Positions 9,296 through 18,369 are shown, numbered from the stretch's first letter. The stretch is DNA of 64,000 nt from Paenibacillus sp. HWE-109 (GCF_022163125.1 NZ_CP091881.1:8840001-8904000), one strand, 5' to 3'. A program made the numbers and translations. Notes: generated by a model from the letters alone, not told the origin.

Positions 9296-11281
9296 ATGAA
9301 AGAGATTAGCTTAGCAAGCCTTACACTACGCAATTTTAAAGGCATTAAGAGCTTCAAACTTGAAACAAACGGCAAGGATGTTCAAGTATACGGCGATAAT
9401 GCAGTTGGTAAATCAACCCTCTTTGACGCTTTTACTTGGTTACTCTTCGATAAAGATAGTCATAACAAATCCACTTCTAACTTCAAAATCAAAACTCAAG
9501 ATAAAGACGGCAATGACATTCATCATATGGAGCACGAAGTTGAAGGTGTCCTGCTGATCGATGGAAAGGTTAAAACACTTCGCAAGGTATACGCTGAAAA
9601 ATGGACTAAAAAGCGGGGATCCATTCACCAAGAGTTCAACGGTCACAATACTGATCATTTTATTGATGGAGTGCCTAGCACCAAAGGTGAATTTACGGAT
9701 TTCATCAATACAGTAATAAGTGAAAACATCTTCAAACTGCTAACCAGTCCTTCCTACTTTAATGAGCTCCATAAGAATGATCGTCGCAAGATATTGCTTG
9801 AAGTATGCGGGGATATCTCCGATGCGGACGTTATAGCAAGCGACAAGAAGCTCTCAAAGCTAACTGCTATTCTCGGTGACCGCAGCATTGAAGATCATCA
9901 AAAGACGATCAAAGCGCGGCGCTCAGAGATTAACAAGGAACTGGACAAGCTTCCTGTGCGGATCGATGAAGCTAACCGATCGCTGCCGGATGTATCCGAA
10001 CTAGATGAAGTGTTTTTGGATGAAGATATTGCATCCGTAAAGACCAAGATTGAACAAAAGGAAGCTGAGTTGTCGAGGATCCAAAACGGTGGCGAGATAT
10101 CAGTGAAAGAGAAGCTGCAGCGTGAACTTGAAGGCGATCTGATTGGACTGAGGAACAGCCTACAGTCCGGCACAATGGACAAGGTGTCTGAGCTTAGAAC
10201 CACTTTAAATGCCTTGCGATCCAAGCAATCTACCTTACAACTATCAATTGAGACCCATCAACAAAAGATTGAACATAACCGGTTGGTGATCGAGCGGAAG
10301 CTAGAAGAAGCTGATCGTCTTCGTAACAAATGGGTGACTGTGAATGCGGAAGTCTTCACAGGGCAGCATGATGAGAACTGCTTCGCTTGTAACCAACCTC
10401 TTCCTGATGATCAGGTTAAATTGGCTCATGATAGAGCAATTGCACACTTTAACCGTGAAAAGGCTGAGCGTTTGGAAGCCATATCAGTAACAGGTAAGGC
10501 CGAAAAAAGGGATGCTGATAGCTTAACTGCTGAAAACGCCGATCTGGCGACGAATCTCGAATCCCTGATCTCGCAGCTTGAGGATAAAAAGGCTGAGGTC
10601 AAAGCTAGTGAGTCCTTACTAGAAACCATGCAGGCGGGTATCACGGACGTTACTGCGCAGCCTGCTTACATCGAGAAGCAAGCTCAGATCGATGCCGTTA
10701 AAAGTGAAATCTTAGGCTTACGTTCTGAGAATCAAGGAAAGATCGAACAAGTTCGACTGGAACTTGCCAAGATCCGAAGTGAAGTAAGCTTGCTTGAGCA
10801 GCATAAAGCAAAGTTCTCCCAGGTCAAACAGATTAAAGAGCGCATCGAAGAATTGGTTGCTCAAGAGTCTGAGCTTGCTAAGGAATTTGCCAAGTTAGAA
10901 GAAGAACTCTTCCTTACAGAAGAATTTGTTCGCGCTAAAGTATCGCTGCTTGAATCCAAGATCAACAGTAAATTTAAGCATGTTCGCTTCAAATTGTTCG
11001 AAACTCAGGTCAATGGTGGCTTGGAAGAGCGTTGCGACACGCTGATCGATGGCGTTCCATACGGCGCCGGACTTAACAACGCAGCTGAAATCAATGCGGG
11101 ATTGGATATCATCAATACCCTTTCTGAGTACCACGGATTCACGGCTCCGATCTTTGTCGACAATGCCGAGGCCGTCACGCGAATGATTGATACACAAGGT
11201 CAAAAGGTCAGCCTGATCGTCAGTGAGCAGGACAAGCAGCTCCGTGTTGAGACCAAAGCGAAATATCAGGAGGCGATCTAG
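9296..11281 (+). CDS. SbcC/Rad50-like ATPase with zinc-hook motif
   Basis: A 661-aa protein of the SMC/SbcC class. It has a Walker A motif at residues 33-41 (GDNAVGKST), long coiled coil either side of CFAC at residues 362-365, which sits where Rad50 carries its zinc hook, and a C-terminal lobe with a Walker-B-like strand PIFVDNAE (D622). AAAAGGAG precedes the ATG at 9296; a longer reading from 9197 lacks support. With RecT downstream it likely processes or tethers DNA ends during phage recombination. No SbcD-type nuclease gene is adjacent, so its partner may be the MBL-fold protein or a host enzyme (inference). Confidence 0.88.
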   Translation: MKEISLASLTLRNFKGIKSFKLETNGKDVQVYGDNAVGKSTLFDAFTWLLFDKDSHNKSTSNFKIKTQDKDGNDIHHMEHEVEGVLLIDGKVKTLRKVYAEKWTKKRGSIHQEFNGHNTDHFIDGVPSTKGEFTDFINTVISENIFKLLTSPSYFNELHKNDRRKILLEVCGDISDADVIASDKKLSKLTAILGDRSIEDHQKTIKARRSEINKELDKLPVRIDEANRSLPDVSELDEVFLDEDIASVKTKIEQKEAELSRIQNGGEISVKEKLQRELEGDLIGLRNSLQSGTMDKVSELRTTLNALRSKQSTLQLSIETHQQKIEHNRLVIERKLEEADRLRNKWVTVNAEVFTGQHDENCFACNQPLPDDQVKLAHDRAIAHFNREKAERLEAISVTGKAEKRDADSLTAENADLATNLESLISQLEDKKAEVKASESLLETMQAGITDVTAQPAYIEKQAQIDAVKSEILGLRSENQGKIEQVRLELAKIRSEVSLLEQHKAKFSQVKQIKERIEELVAQESELAKEFAKLEEELFLTEEFVRAKVSLLESKINSKFKHVRFKLFETQVNGGLEERCDTLIDGVPYGAGLNNAAEINAGLDIINTLSEYHGFTAPIFVDNAEAVTRMIDTQGQKVSLIVSEQDKQLRVETKAKYQEAI

Positions 11282-11473
11282 TTGAGCGAACAAACCAAGG
11301 CAAGATGTGCATATTGTCATAGCGAGCGTCCTGTTTCAGAAATGAAGCAGGGCAAGATCATTTTTCAGGATTATAACTATGTTACTCGAAAGAAATTTGT
11401 TAACTCAAAATTCAATGCTTACTGCAACGACAAGCCTTGTCATTCAAACGATCAAATGGCCCATGAGGGGTAA
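11282..11473 (+). CDS. Small zinc-finger protein, 63 aa
   Basis: A TTG start immediately after the ATPase stop, with AGGAGG eight bases upstream. CAYC near the N-terminus and CNDKPC near the C-terminus could form a four-cysteine zinc site. Its position between the ATPase and RecT suggests an accessory recombination role. Confidence 0.65.
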   Translation: MSEQTKARCAYCHSERPVSEMKQGKIIFQDYNYVTRKKFVNSKFNAYCNDKPCHSNDQMAHEG

Positions 11474-11486
11474 AGGAGAGAATCCA

Positions 11487-12518
11487 GTGTCAGAAAATAC
11501 TACAGTCGCAAAAAAGGAAATAACTCAGTCCGAACGCTTCATGAACATGGTCGTTACACAATTCACTTCTGGTGTGGGCGAGATTGCCCTTACCAAGTTT
11601 CAACAGCGTCTTGCGCAGAACTACTTCATTGCACTGGACGGCTCTTTGAGAGTGGCAGAGGAAAAAAGGCTTAAGAAAAAGGGTAACAATGTAGAGCAGT
11701 TGCCGATCATTTGGCAGAACGTGAATATGGAGAAACTTTCTCGTGATGTAGTCACTTATGCACGGATTGGTTTCGATCCTGCCCAGAAGAATCATATCAA
11801 TATGGTTCCGTTTAAAAATGGGAACACAGGTAAATACGACATTGGCTTTGTCGAAGGTTACCGCGGAATGGAATTAAAGGCTGTTAAATACGGGTTAGAG
11901 GTTCCAGACATTATTATCGTGGAAGTGGTTTATTCAACGGACCGCTTTAAGTCTTTTAAGAAAGATCGTAACAATGCTGTAGAAAATTATGATTTCGAAA
12001 TCGTGAATGATTTTGAACGTGGTGACATCATCGGAGGTTTCTACTATCACCACTTCAATCAAACACCTGAGAAGAACAAGCTTGTAGTCATGAACATGAA
12101 GGATATCCTCAAACGTAAGCCAGATAAGGCCAGCGCGGAATTCTGGGGTGGGGAAAAGGATATTTGGGAGTGGGATGACCAAAAGAAGAAAAATGTGAAA
12201 AACGGTACTGAAATGATTGATGGTTGGTACGAAAAAATGGTTTGGAAGACGGTTTATCGCGCTGCTCATGGTGATGTAACCATCGATAGCCAAAAAATCG
12301 ATGACGACTATATGAACCTCAAGAAAGCTGAGATGGACTTTGCTGAGGCTGAGGTTCGTGAGGAAATCAACGAGAACGCCAACGGCCCAATTATTGATAT
12401 CACTCCTGATCCACAGCCTGATCCAAGTAAGAACACTTCAAAGCCTGTTGATTCTCCTCCAACAATCGTGGAAGAAGAGCTAGATTTATCTGGTTTGGAA
12501 AATGGTCCAGACTGGTGA
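11487..12518 (+). CDS. recT: RecT-family single-strand annealing protein
   Basis: A 343-aa protein matching RecT proteins over residues ~20-250 (the ITLTKFQQRLAQNYFI-like start, LPIIWQNVNMEKL..DVVTYARIGFDP, and GYRGMELKAVKYG). It anneals complementary single strands during phage recombination and concatemer formation. The C-terminal ~80 residues are acidic and Pro-rich, a usual variable tail that can contact SSB. The GTG start at 11487 has GGAGAG upstream; a longer frame from 11379 overlaps the preceding gene and is rejected. It shares GTGA with the next gene. Confidence 0.93.
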   Translation: MSENTTVAKKEITQSERFMNMVVTQFTSGVGEIALTKFQQRLAQNYFIALDGSLRVAEEKRLKKKGNNVEQLPIIWQNVNMEKLSRDVVTYARIGFDPAQKNHINMVPFKNGNTGKYDIGFVEGYRGMELKAVKYGLEVPDIIIVEVVYSTDRFKSFKKDRNNAVENYDFEIVNDFERGDIIGGFYYHHFNQTPEKNKLVVMNMKDILKRKPDKASAEFWGGEKDIWEWDDQKKKNVKNGTEMIDGWYEKMVWKTVYRAAHGDVTIDSQKIDDDYMNLKKAEMDFAEAEVREEINENANGPIIDITPDPQPDPSKNTSKPVDSPPTIVEEELDLSGLENGPDW

Positions 12519-13222
12519 TAGAGATCAAACCTCTTGCCTCCAGCAGCGCTGGAAATGCTTACTACATAACGGATGGCACAACAGCACTGCTTCTGGAGGC
12601 AGGCATCAAATATAAGGAAATACAGCGGTCACTTAACTTCCAAACATCGGACATAGCAGGCTGCCTGATCACCCATGAACACGGGGATCACGGTAAGTCT
12701 GCTACCGACATAATGAAGGCAGGAATCACCGTCTACGCGTCTCAGGGAACGCTTGAGGCCCTTAAACTAACTGGACACCGAACGCAAGTCATTAGTGCCA
12801 TGAAACAATTCACTATTGGGACATGGACCATCTTACCGTTTGATGTACAACACGATGTATCGGAGCCCTTGGGCTTCTTGCTCGTTAATCAGGCGGGAGA
12901 TAAGCTACTGTTCGCAACAGACACCTACTATATCAAGTATCGCTTTCAAGGCCTTACGCATCTTATGGTTGAGTGCAATTATTCTATGAAAATATTAAAT
13001 GATAATGTGGCGTCAGGTAGAGTTCCAGTCGCTATGAAACGCCGCCTGATCCGCTCACACTTTAGCTTGGAGAACATGAAGGACTTCCTACTTGCGAATG
13101 ATCTAAGTCGCATTCAGGAAGTTTGGCTGCTTCATCTAAGCGACAACAACAGCGATGAGGCCCTATTCAAAAGAGAGATTCAAGAGTTAACTGGTAAGCA
13201 GGTTTTCGTAGCACAGCGATGA
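12515..13222 (+). CDS. Metallo-beta-lactamase-fold hydrolase (YycJ/VicX-like)
   Basis: A 235-aa protein with the metal motif HEHGDH at residues 54-59 and further ligand candidates HDVSEPLGF and the FATDTYY strand. Such proteins are common in Bacillota phages between RecT and the replication genes and are probably nucleases, by analogy with the beta-CASP/YycJ group. It starts at GTG overlapping the recT stop by four bases. Confidence 0.85.
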   Translation: MIEIKPLASSSAGNAYYITDGTTALLLEAGIKYKEIQRSLNFQTSDIAGCLITHEHGDHGKSATDIMKAGITVYASQGTLEALKLTGHRTQVISAMKQFTIGTWTILPFDVQHDVSEPLGFLLVNQAGDKLLFATDTYYIKYRFQGLTHLMVECNYSMKILNDNVASGRVPVAMKRRLIRSHFSLENMKDFLLANDLSRIQEVWLLHLSDNNSDEALFKREIQELTGKQVFVAQR

Positions 13223-13239
13223 CGGGGAAGGAGCGGCGA

Positions 13240-14217
13240 ATGGCGAACCCACAACCAGAAAACGGCTTTGTTAAGCTGGCGAACGAGATATGGAACGAGA
13301 TCATTCGCCGTGACTTCTCGAAGCGTCAGAAGGATATCATCCTTTTTATATGGCGATTATCTTATGGGTGTCAGAAGAAATTTGCTGTCATTCCGAAGCT
13401 TAAAGACTTCGAATTATGTGGTATCGGAGCACAAAATATTACTAACGAATTAAAATATTTAGCATCAACAAAGGTCATTTTTTGGGAGAAATCAGAGTCA
13501 GTTTTCATCGTAAATAAGGATTATGAGCAGTGGCAAATTAGTCCCGTGAGAGGTTGGGACGAAGAGAAATTCAAGGAACTTATACACTTGAATTTGGAAA
13601 AAAAGACTTCTCAAAACAAGAAGTTATCACCAGAAAAAAAGCTTGTAAATATTATCATAACTTCTCAAAACAAGAAGTTGAAACTTCTTAAAACAAGAAG
13701 TAGGTACTTCTTAAAACAAGAAGTTAGACTCCCCTCAAACCCTTGTCGCTGTAAGGTGAAACGGGTGTCTAAAGACAGTATTAAATACATTATTAAAAAA
13801 AGAACTACTACATCAACTACAACATCATCTAAAAATGCACATGATTTTTCTTACTCAAAAATCTTTCAAACGTATTCTGATAATTTTGCTGTTGATTCCA
13901 AAGTTAATCAGTTCGATGTTGACGAAATAAACACCCTTTTTGATGACTACGGCGGTGAGTGGCTCTTATTGGCAATGAGGGAGGCATACCGTCACAACAT
14001 TAGGACGCTTGCTTACATACATGGAATTTTAAAGGGTTATAAGTCACGGGGTGGACCAGAAACGGAAAAGCAGCCGGAAGGAAACGGAAACACTACGGAA
14101 ATGAGTACACAGAAGCCGACTGTTAAAGCAAAACATAACCAAGCAATCGACATGCTGGATCAAATCGAAAGGGAGGAACGTGAGCGTGAACAGAGCGGAA
14201 GTTATTCAACTCTTTAA
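13240..14217 (+). CDS. Phage replication initiator (O-like N-terminus, DnaD-like C-terminus)
   Basis: A 325-aa protein. Residues 1-100 match the phage replication protein O winged-helix domain (MANPQPENGFVKLANEIWNE, then the RLSYGCQKK region). Residues ~123-162 are encoded by four iterons and read as repeats of TSQNKKL-type peptides. The C-terminal ~100 residues resemble a DnaD-type domain (FDDYGGEWLLLAMREAYRHNIR..YIHGILKGY). The start at 13240 has AAGGAG six bases upstream. It should bind its own iterons and recruit the loader and DnaB encoded next. Confidence 0.87.
   Translation: MANPQPENGFVKLANEIWNEIIRRDFSKRQKDIILFIWRLSYGCQKKFAVIPKLKDFELCGIGAQNITNELKYLASTKVIFWEKSESVFIVNKDYEQWQISPVRGWDEEKFKELIHLNLEKKTSQNKKLSPEKKLVNIIITSQNKKLKLLKTRSRYFLKQEVRLPSNPCRCKVKRVSKDSIKYIIKKRTTTSTTTSSKNAHDFSYSKIFQTYSDNFAVDSKVNQFDVDEINTLFDDYGGEWLLLAMREAYRHNIRTLAYIHGILKGYKSRGGPETEKQPEGNGNTTEMSTQKPTVKAKHNQAIDMLDQIEREEREREQSGSYSTL
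13606..13725 (+). repeat. Four 20-bp palindromic iterons, probable replication origin
   Basis: Copies at 13606-13625, 13660-13679, 13683-13702 and 13706-13725 share arms ACTTCT and AGAAGT around CAAAAC or TAAAAC. The last three have a strict 23-bp period; the first is one step further away (54 bp). They lie inside the O-like gene and are followed by an AT-rich stretch (13775-13850), the arrangement of the lambda origin. Confidence 0.85.
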
Positions 14218-14599
14218 AAAAATTAAAGGGAAGTATCCATCATTCCAGATGCCTTCGGAAATTCTAACACTCAAGTATATGGTCGATGAATGGCTGGAAG
14301 ACCTGGAGCACACGCCTTTCGAGGTGGCTACTGAGAATCTTCGGAGGCATTCAGATAGCGCTGCTCAATGGCCGCCAAGCATCGGTCAACTCAAGCAGCC
14401 GCTGAAAACCGACGAGGACCTGTATCACGAATCCATGAAACGCTCAGCACAAGAGTATCTGGCTCAAAAGGACGAGTGGATTAAAAACTCGGTTGGCCCA
14501 CCGGATCACATCAAGGCTATGATGCGATTGCCTCTCGAGGAAAGATTGGAGGCGATCAAGGCTTATGCAGGAAGAAATGAACGAGAATCTGAGTGCTGA
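14186..14599 (+). CDS. G39P-like replicative helicase loader/inhibitor
   Basis: A 137-aa protein whose N-terminal ~70 residues match the SPP1 G39P loader family (RAEVIQLFKKIKGKYPSFQ, W..L...PFEVATENLRRH, and the WPPSIGQL motif). It would load DnaB at the iteron origin. A GTG at 14186 fits GGGAGG (9-nt spacing); GTG 14180 is too close. It overlaps both neighbours, so the replication genes are translationally coupled. Confidence 0.82.
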   Translation: MNRAEVIQLFKKIKGKYPSFQMPSEILTLKYMVDEWLEDLEHTPFEVATENLRRHSDSAAQWPPSIGQLKQPLKTDEDLYHESMKRSAQEYLAQKDEWIKNSVGPPDHIKAMMRLPLEERLEAIKAYAGRNERESEC

Positions 14600-15962
14600 A
14601 CAAGCGGTTCTAGGCGCGATTTTCATCGAGAATGAGTCGATATCGGTTGTTTCTACAAGACTTGTGCCGGATGACTTTTTGGAACCTAAGCACCGGATCA
14701 TTTACGAGTCCATGATTGAGCTCTACGATGCAGCTGAAACGGATACTCCCGTTGATTTGTTGACGGTCATGAATCACTTGCTACGTCGTCAGCAGCTTGA
14801 ACATGTGGGCGGTATTGGATATCTGTCAGAGCTGTCCGATGCGGTACCGACCGCGGCAAACGTTGATTACTACGCCAAGCTTGTCTTGAATGCTTCGCTC
14901 GAGCGGAAGACGCGTTCAGGCATGCAGAAGATCTTCCAGAACAATGATCTCACCGCCGAGGAGATGGCCGCACAGGCACAGATTGTTGCCGAAGAGGTTG
15001 CAGAGCGATCCGCAAGCAAAAAAGGCGGATTCAAACGGATCGATGAAGTCAGCATGCAAGTGTTTGAGCAGATCGAGAAGACCAATGCGAACCCGAATCC
15101 CGGAGGCGTAACAGGAATATCATCTGGTTTCGTGGACTTGGACAAACAGACATCCGGTTTTCAGCGTCAAGACCTGATTATCGTGGGGGCTCGGCCGTCT
15201 GTCGGTAAAACAGCACTTGCTCTGAATGTTGCTCGAAGTGCTGGTATAACCAGTGGCGAATCCATTGCAGTATTCAGCCTAGAAATGGGTGCCATGCAAC
15301 TTGTGCAGCGTATGCTCTCGGCTGAGGGAAATATCGATGCTAGTTGTATGCGCAGCGGCATTATGGAGGGTGGCGACTGGGAGAAGCTCACTGGAGCTAT
15401 CAGCGAGCTATCACGATCCAATGTCTTTATCGACGATAGCCCATCGATCACAGTCAACGAAATCCGCTCACGTTGCCGCCAACTCAAGAAAGACACTGGT
15501 TCACTTGGAATGATCCTGATCGATTATCTCCAGCTTATCAGCGGCGCCGGACGCAGCGAGAACAGGCAGCAAGAGATATCCAAGATATCCCGAACACTCA
15601 AACAAATTGCCCGCGAACTGGATGTTCCGATCATTGCACTTTCGCAGCTGAGCCGTGGAGTCGAGCAGCGATCTGACAAACGGCCGATGATGTCAGACCT
15701 TAGGGAGTCTGGTTCTATCGAGCAGGACGCCGACATCGTCGCCTTCCTCTATCGTGACGATTACTACGACAAGGAATCCGAGAAGAAGAACATTATCGAA
15801 ATCATCATTGCTAAGCAGCGTAACGGTCCAGTCGGAACGGTTGAGCTTGCATTCCTGAAGCAATACAACAAATTCGTAAACCTAGATCGAACACACCATG
15901 AGGGCTCCATACTTCCAGATAAAAAGCAGACCAAGAATCCTTGGAAGAGGGGAACGGCATGA
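14565..15962 (+). CDS. dnaB: Replicative DNA helicase DnaB
   Basis: A 465-aa hexameric helicase. It has the N-terminal DnaB domain (residues ~5-110), a linker, then a RecA-like ATPase core with Walker A GARPSVGKT near residues 208-216, Walker B MILIDYLQL, and the Arg-finger region near QQEISKISRTLK. Length is normal. Together with the O-like initiator and G39P-like loader it makes a self-contained loading set; no primase gene is seen, so host DnaG is presumably used. Confidence 0.96.
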   Translation: MQEEMNENLSAEQAVLGAIFIENESISVVSTRLVPDDFLEPKHRIIYESMIELYDAAETDTPVDLLTVMNHLLRRQQLEHVGGIGYLSELSDAVPTAANVDYYAKLVLNASLERKTRSGMQKIFQNNDLTAEEMAAQAQIVAEEVAERSASKKGGFKRIDEVSMQVFEQIEKTNANPNPGGVTGISSGFVDLDKQTSGFQRQDLIIVGARPSVGKTALALNVARSAGITSGESIAVFSLEMGAMQLVQRMLSAEGNIDASCMRSGIMEGGDWEKLTGAISELSRSNVFIDDSPSITVNEIRSRCRQLKKDTGSLGMILIDYLQLISGAGRSENRQQEISKISRTLKQIARELDVPIIALSQLSRGVEQRSDKRPMMSDLRESGSIEQDADIVAFLYRDDYYDKESEKKNIIEIIIAKQRNGPVGTVELAFLKQYNKFVNLDRTHHEGSILPDKKQTKNPWKRGTA

Positions 15963-16147
15963 ATCACCTTTACAACATCGCAATTGATCCAAAGGTTCCG
16001 CTTGAAGATCGTTATGCGGTCCTGAGAATAATGAAGGTCGTTCAGGTTAACGCACCAAGAGACTACCGAAAAATGCAACAAAAAGCTGATCGGCAGCGCA
16101 AATACAATGAGATTCGCGGAGATTTTCGGACCAGTAAACAAGCTTGA
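15959..16147 (+). CDS. Small basic protein, 62 aa
   Basis: An ATG overlapping the dnaB stop (ATGA), with GAGGGG upstream. A helical, Lys/Arg-rich C-terminal half. Unrecognised; the position suggests a replication accessory. Confidence 0.6.
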   Translation: MNHLYNIAIDPKVPLEDRYAVLRIMKVVQVNAPRDYRKMQQKADRQRKYNEIRGDFRTSKQA

Positions 16148-16161
16148 GAGGAGAATGAACC

Positions 16162-16287
16162 ATGTTCAGATTAACAATCAATGGAAGGCCGTACCTTCAT
16201 GCAATGAACCAAATCGATGCGGAAGCATTAGCGATCAGGCTGACTCGCTGCATTAATGGAATTGGCATGATGAAGGTGAGCGCATGA
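16162..16287 (+). CDS. Very small protein, 41 aa
   Basis: GAGAGGAG precedes the ATG, and the stop overlaps the rusA start (ATGA). The tight coupling on both sides supports a real gene. Unrecognised. Confidence 0.5.
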   Translation: MFRLTINGRPYLHAMNQIDAEALAIRLTRCINGIGMMKVSA

Positions 16288-16748
16288 TCGAATTCACAGT
16301 TTACGGCGAACCAGTTGCTCAGGGGCGCCCGCGATTTTCTACACACGCCGGATTCGTGAAAACTTATGATCCAGCCAAGTCCGGAGATTATAAAAAATTT
16401 GTGAAATTGGCAGCCAAGGAATATGCACCTGTTGCGCTGCTGGAAGGACCAATCAAAATGAAATTGGTCGTATACCGGAGCATGCCGGGTTATCTCAGCA
16501 AGTCGGCTAAGAAAGCGGCAGCGGCTGAAGCAGGGGAGGTTGTCCCGATTTCTAAGCCTGACATTGATAACTATCTCAAAGGTGTCAAGGATGCGCTGAA
16601 AGGCGTGATTTGGAAGGACGATAGCCAAGTTGTTGAGGTTTATGCTCTTAAACGGTATAGTGTTCGGCCCCGCATAGAATTGAAAATTATCGAGTTACAA
16701 ACGGCAGCTCCGGCCAAGAAGAAGCCAGATCAGCCGACACTAATATAA
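16284..16748 (+). CDS. rusA: RusA-family Holliday junction resolvase
   Basis: A 154-aa endonuclease with the RusA signature: GEPVAQGRPRF near the N-terminus and the catalytic acidic cluster KPDIDNYLKGVKDAL...WKDDSQV. It resolves branched DNA before packaging. A Lys/Pro tail extends the normal ~130-aa length. Confidence 0.93.
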   Translation: MIEFTVYGEPVAQGRPRFSTHAGFVKTYDPAKSGDYKKFVKLAAKEYAPVALLEGPIKMKLVVYRSMPGYLSKSAKKAAAAEAGEVVPISKPDIDNYLKGVKDALKGVIWKDDSQVVEVYALKRYSVRPRIELKIIELQTAAPAKKKPDQPTLI

Positions 16749-16768
16749 AAATTGAGAGGAAGATGAAT

Positions 16769-17464
16769 ATGTTTACAATATTCAAAGCAAAAATCGGTCC
16801 AATTACAGTTGATGAAAAGAAAACAGTACTAAAGCTCATATTTCCAGAGGAGTTTGATCTTATCTCTGTTTATCAGCTTATGAAACAAAAGGGTAAAACA
16901 GTGAAAATTGAGATTTTCAGTGAAGAACAACTTTCCATCGATGACATCGGAGTTTCTACTCCACATCGTTCCGGAATTCCCTTTGTTGCTGGTCCCTCTG
17001 GTATCGTTGAACGTCTATCAACGGAAAATGAACAGGACCAAGATGATGATCAAGAGCAAATGGATATCACTGATGAACCAGAAGAACCGGAAATCGATCA
17101 AGAATCGCTCGAAAATGATTCAGAAAATGCTGAACCTGAACCACAACCTGATTTCGAGTTAGAGTTTGATGGTCAAACTCCGACTGGAGATTCGGAAAAT
17201 GATGGAAACGAAGATGGTACCAACGTAATCGAAATTGAAGGCAAGGACGCTCTCGAAACCTTCATCTTAAACGGCAAAGCACCTAAGTATGAGGACATCC
17301 CTTATGACTTCCCTGAGCTCCTGAAACGCAAGGTAAAAGGCGAAACGTGGATGGAGATTGCTACATCATTGAAAATCACTTCCACTACTTTGTCAGCAGC
17401 ATGGAGCAAATACCGTAAGCAAGTGAAAGCATATATGGAAGGCGATGAGCACGGAGCAGCGTAA
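16769..17464 (+). CDS. Acidic phage protein with C-terminal HTH-like region
   Basis: A 231-aa protein in three parts: an N-terminal ordered domain (~75 residues), a highly acidic low-complexity middle (residues ~85-150, rich in E, D, N and P), and a C-terminal ~70 residues reading as a helix-turn-helix (GETWMEIATSLKITSTTLSAAWSKYRK). GAGGAAG is six bases before the ATG at 16769. The acidic linker could mimic DNA; no family recognised. Confidence 0.7.
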   Translation: MFTIFKAKIGPITVDEKKTVLKLIFPEEFDLISVYQLMKQKGKTVKIEIFSEEQLSIDDIGVSTPHRSGIPFVAGPSGIVERLSTENEQDQDDDQEQMDITDEPEEPEIDQESLENDSENAEPEPQPDFELEFDGQTPTGDSENDGNEDGTNVIEIEGKDALETFILNGKAPKYEDIPYDFPELLKRKVKGETWMEIATSLKITSTTLSAAWSKYRKQVKAYMEGDEHGAA

Positions 17465-17491
17465 GCTGCTTCTCTCGCATTGGAGGGGCAC

Positions 17492-17641
17492 ATGGATAAG
17501 TTTCCGTTTGAAGATCGAATTATGGATTTAAAAGAAGGTGAAGAGGATGTAATCCACATCAACGGCAAATCATTTGTTATCGTACCTGCTACGGAGAACG
17601 ATGTTGAGCGGATCGGCAAAGGTTATTACTGCTTGGATTAG
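17492..17641 (+). CDS. Small protein, 49 aa
   Basis: GGAGG lies eight bases upstream of the ATG. Acidic, beta-rich small protein. It begins a run of tiny genes (17492-18859), typical of phage regions encoding host-takeover or regulatory peptides. Unrecognised. Confidence 0.55.
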   Translation: MDKFPFEDRIMDLKEGEEDVIHINGKSFVIVPATENDVERIGKGYYCLD

Positions 17642-17670
17642 CCATACAACATAATGAATAGGAAGTGTAC

Positions 17671-17781
17671 ATGATGACGTATTCGGATTTTTTTACAAAT
17701 CCTTTTGGAGTTATAGCGTTTTTATTGGCGTTTATCGTTTTATCTTTGGCTTATTTTGCTTGGCATCATGAAACAAAATGA
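17671..17781 (+). CDS. Single-pass membrane peptide, 36 aa
   Basis: AGGAAG precedes two adjacent ATGs (17671/17674). Residues ~12-31 form a strong hydrophobic helix followed by a WHHETK tail. The last 21 bases belong to a 27-bp direct repeat shared with the next gene's end. Confidence 0.5.
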   Translation: MMTYSDFFTNPFGVIAFLLAFIVLSLAYFAWHHETK

Positions 17782-17962
17782 ATAGGGTGAAAACATGGGA
17801 AAGCAATATTATTTATCTGATATTGAAGTCAAAGTTCTGTATCAGGTCTTAATGACTGTCGATACGTTGGGTGCAAATAATGAAGAAGAAGAGGAAGCCG
17901 AGGTATTAAATAAGTTGGGTTCAAAGTTTCACCAATGGCATCAGGAAACAAAATGAATAGGG
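17761..17962 (+). repeat. 27-bp direct repeat pair spanning gene ends
   Basis: TGGCATCA-N-GAAACAAAATG followed by AATAGGG occurs at 17761-17787 and 17936-17962 with one mismatch. Each copy encodes WHxETK, the stop codon and the next ribosome binding site. It looks like a recombination linker that duplicated together with a small-gene cassette. Confidence 0.7.
17795..17956 (+). CDS. Small acidic protein, 53 aa
   Basis: Helical with a run of five glutamates, ending WHQETK like the preceding peptide because of the shared repeat. Its stop overlaps the next start by ATGA. Unrecognised. Confidence 0.5.
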   Translation: MGKQYYLSDIEVKVLYQVLMTVDTLGANNEEEEEAEVLNKLGSKFHQWHQETK

Positions 17963-18171
17963 AGCGTGCATGGGAAATGGCAACAGAATTTGGAAGTGTT
18001 GAATATTTTAAAGAAGTTCTTTTGAAAGAGAAAGGCGATTATCGTAGATCTGTTTTCGTTGGGATGATGACAAGTATTCTTGATCCTGAAACGGCAGCCG
18101 GAAAAACTCCAGTACAAATTCTGAAACGTGCTAGAGATCTAGTGAAAGCTTATGAAGATGTATCAAAATGA
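17953..18171 (+). CDS. Hypothetical protein, 72 aa
   Basis: ATG 17953 overlaps the previous stop; an in-frame ATG at 17977 with GGGAG upstream is an alternative. A helical, mixed-charge small protein of unknown family. Confidence 0.55.
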   Translation: MNRERAWEMATEFGSVEYFKEVLLKEKGDYRRSVFVGMMTSILDPETAAGKTPVQILKRARDLVKAYEDVSK

Positions 18172-18198
18172 ATATTAAATTACATGGAGGTTTTTAAA

Positions 18199-18369
18199 AT
18201 GGCAACTTATCAAATTTTTGTTAACGGAAAGAATCAAGGAACTATTGAAACAGACAATGCAGAATCCTTTGTCAAAGAAAATTATCCTAAAGCAACAGCT
18301 AAGATTAACGAGGAAGAAGCACACATTTACCTAAGCATTAGCATCCTTGATGCTATGAACATTGGCTGA
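18199..18369 (+). CDS. Small protein, 56 aa
   Basis: GGAGG eight bases upstream of ATG 18199. A beta-alpha pattern (YQIFVNGKNQGTIETDNAESF) as seen in several small phage proteins with an N-terminal strand pair. Function unknown. Confidence 0.6.
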   Translation: MATYQIFVNGKNQGTIETDNAESFVKENYPKATAKINEEEAHIYLSISILDAMNIG

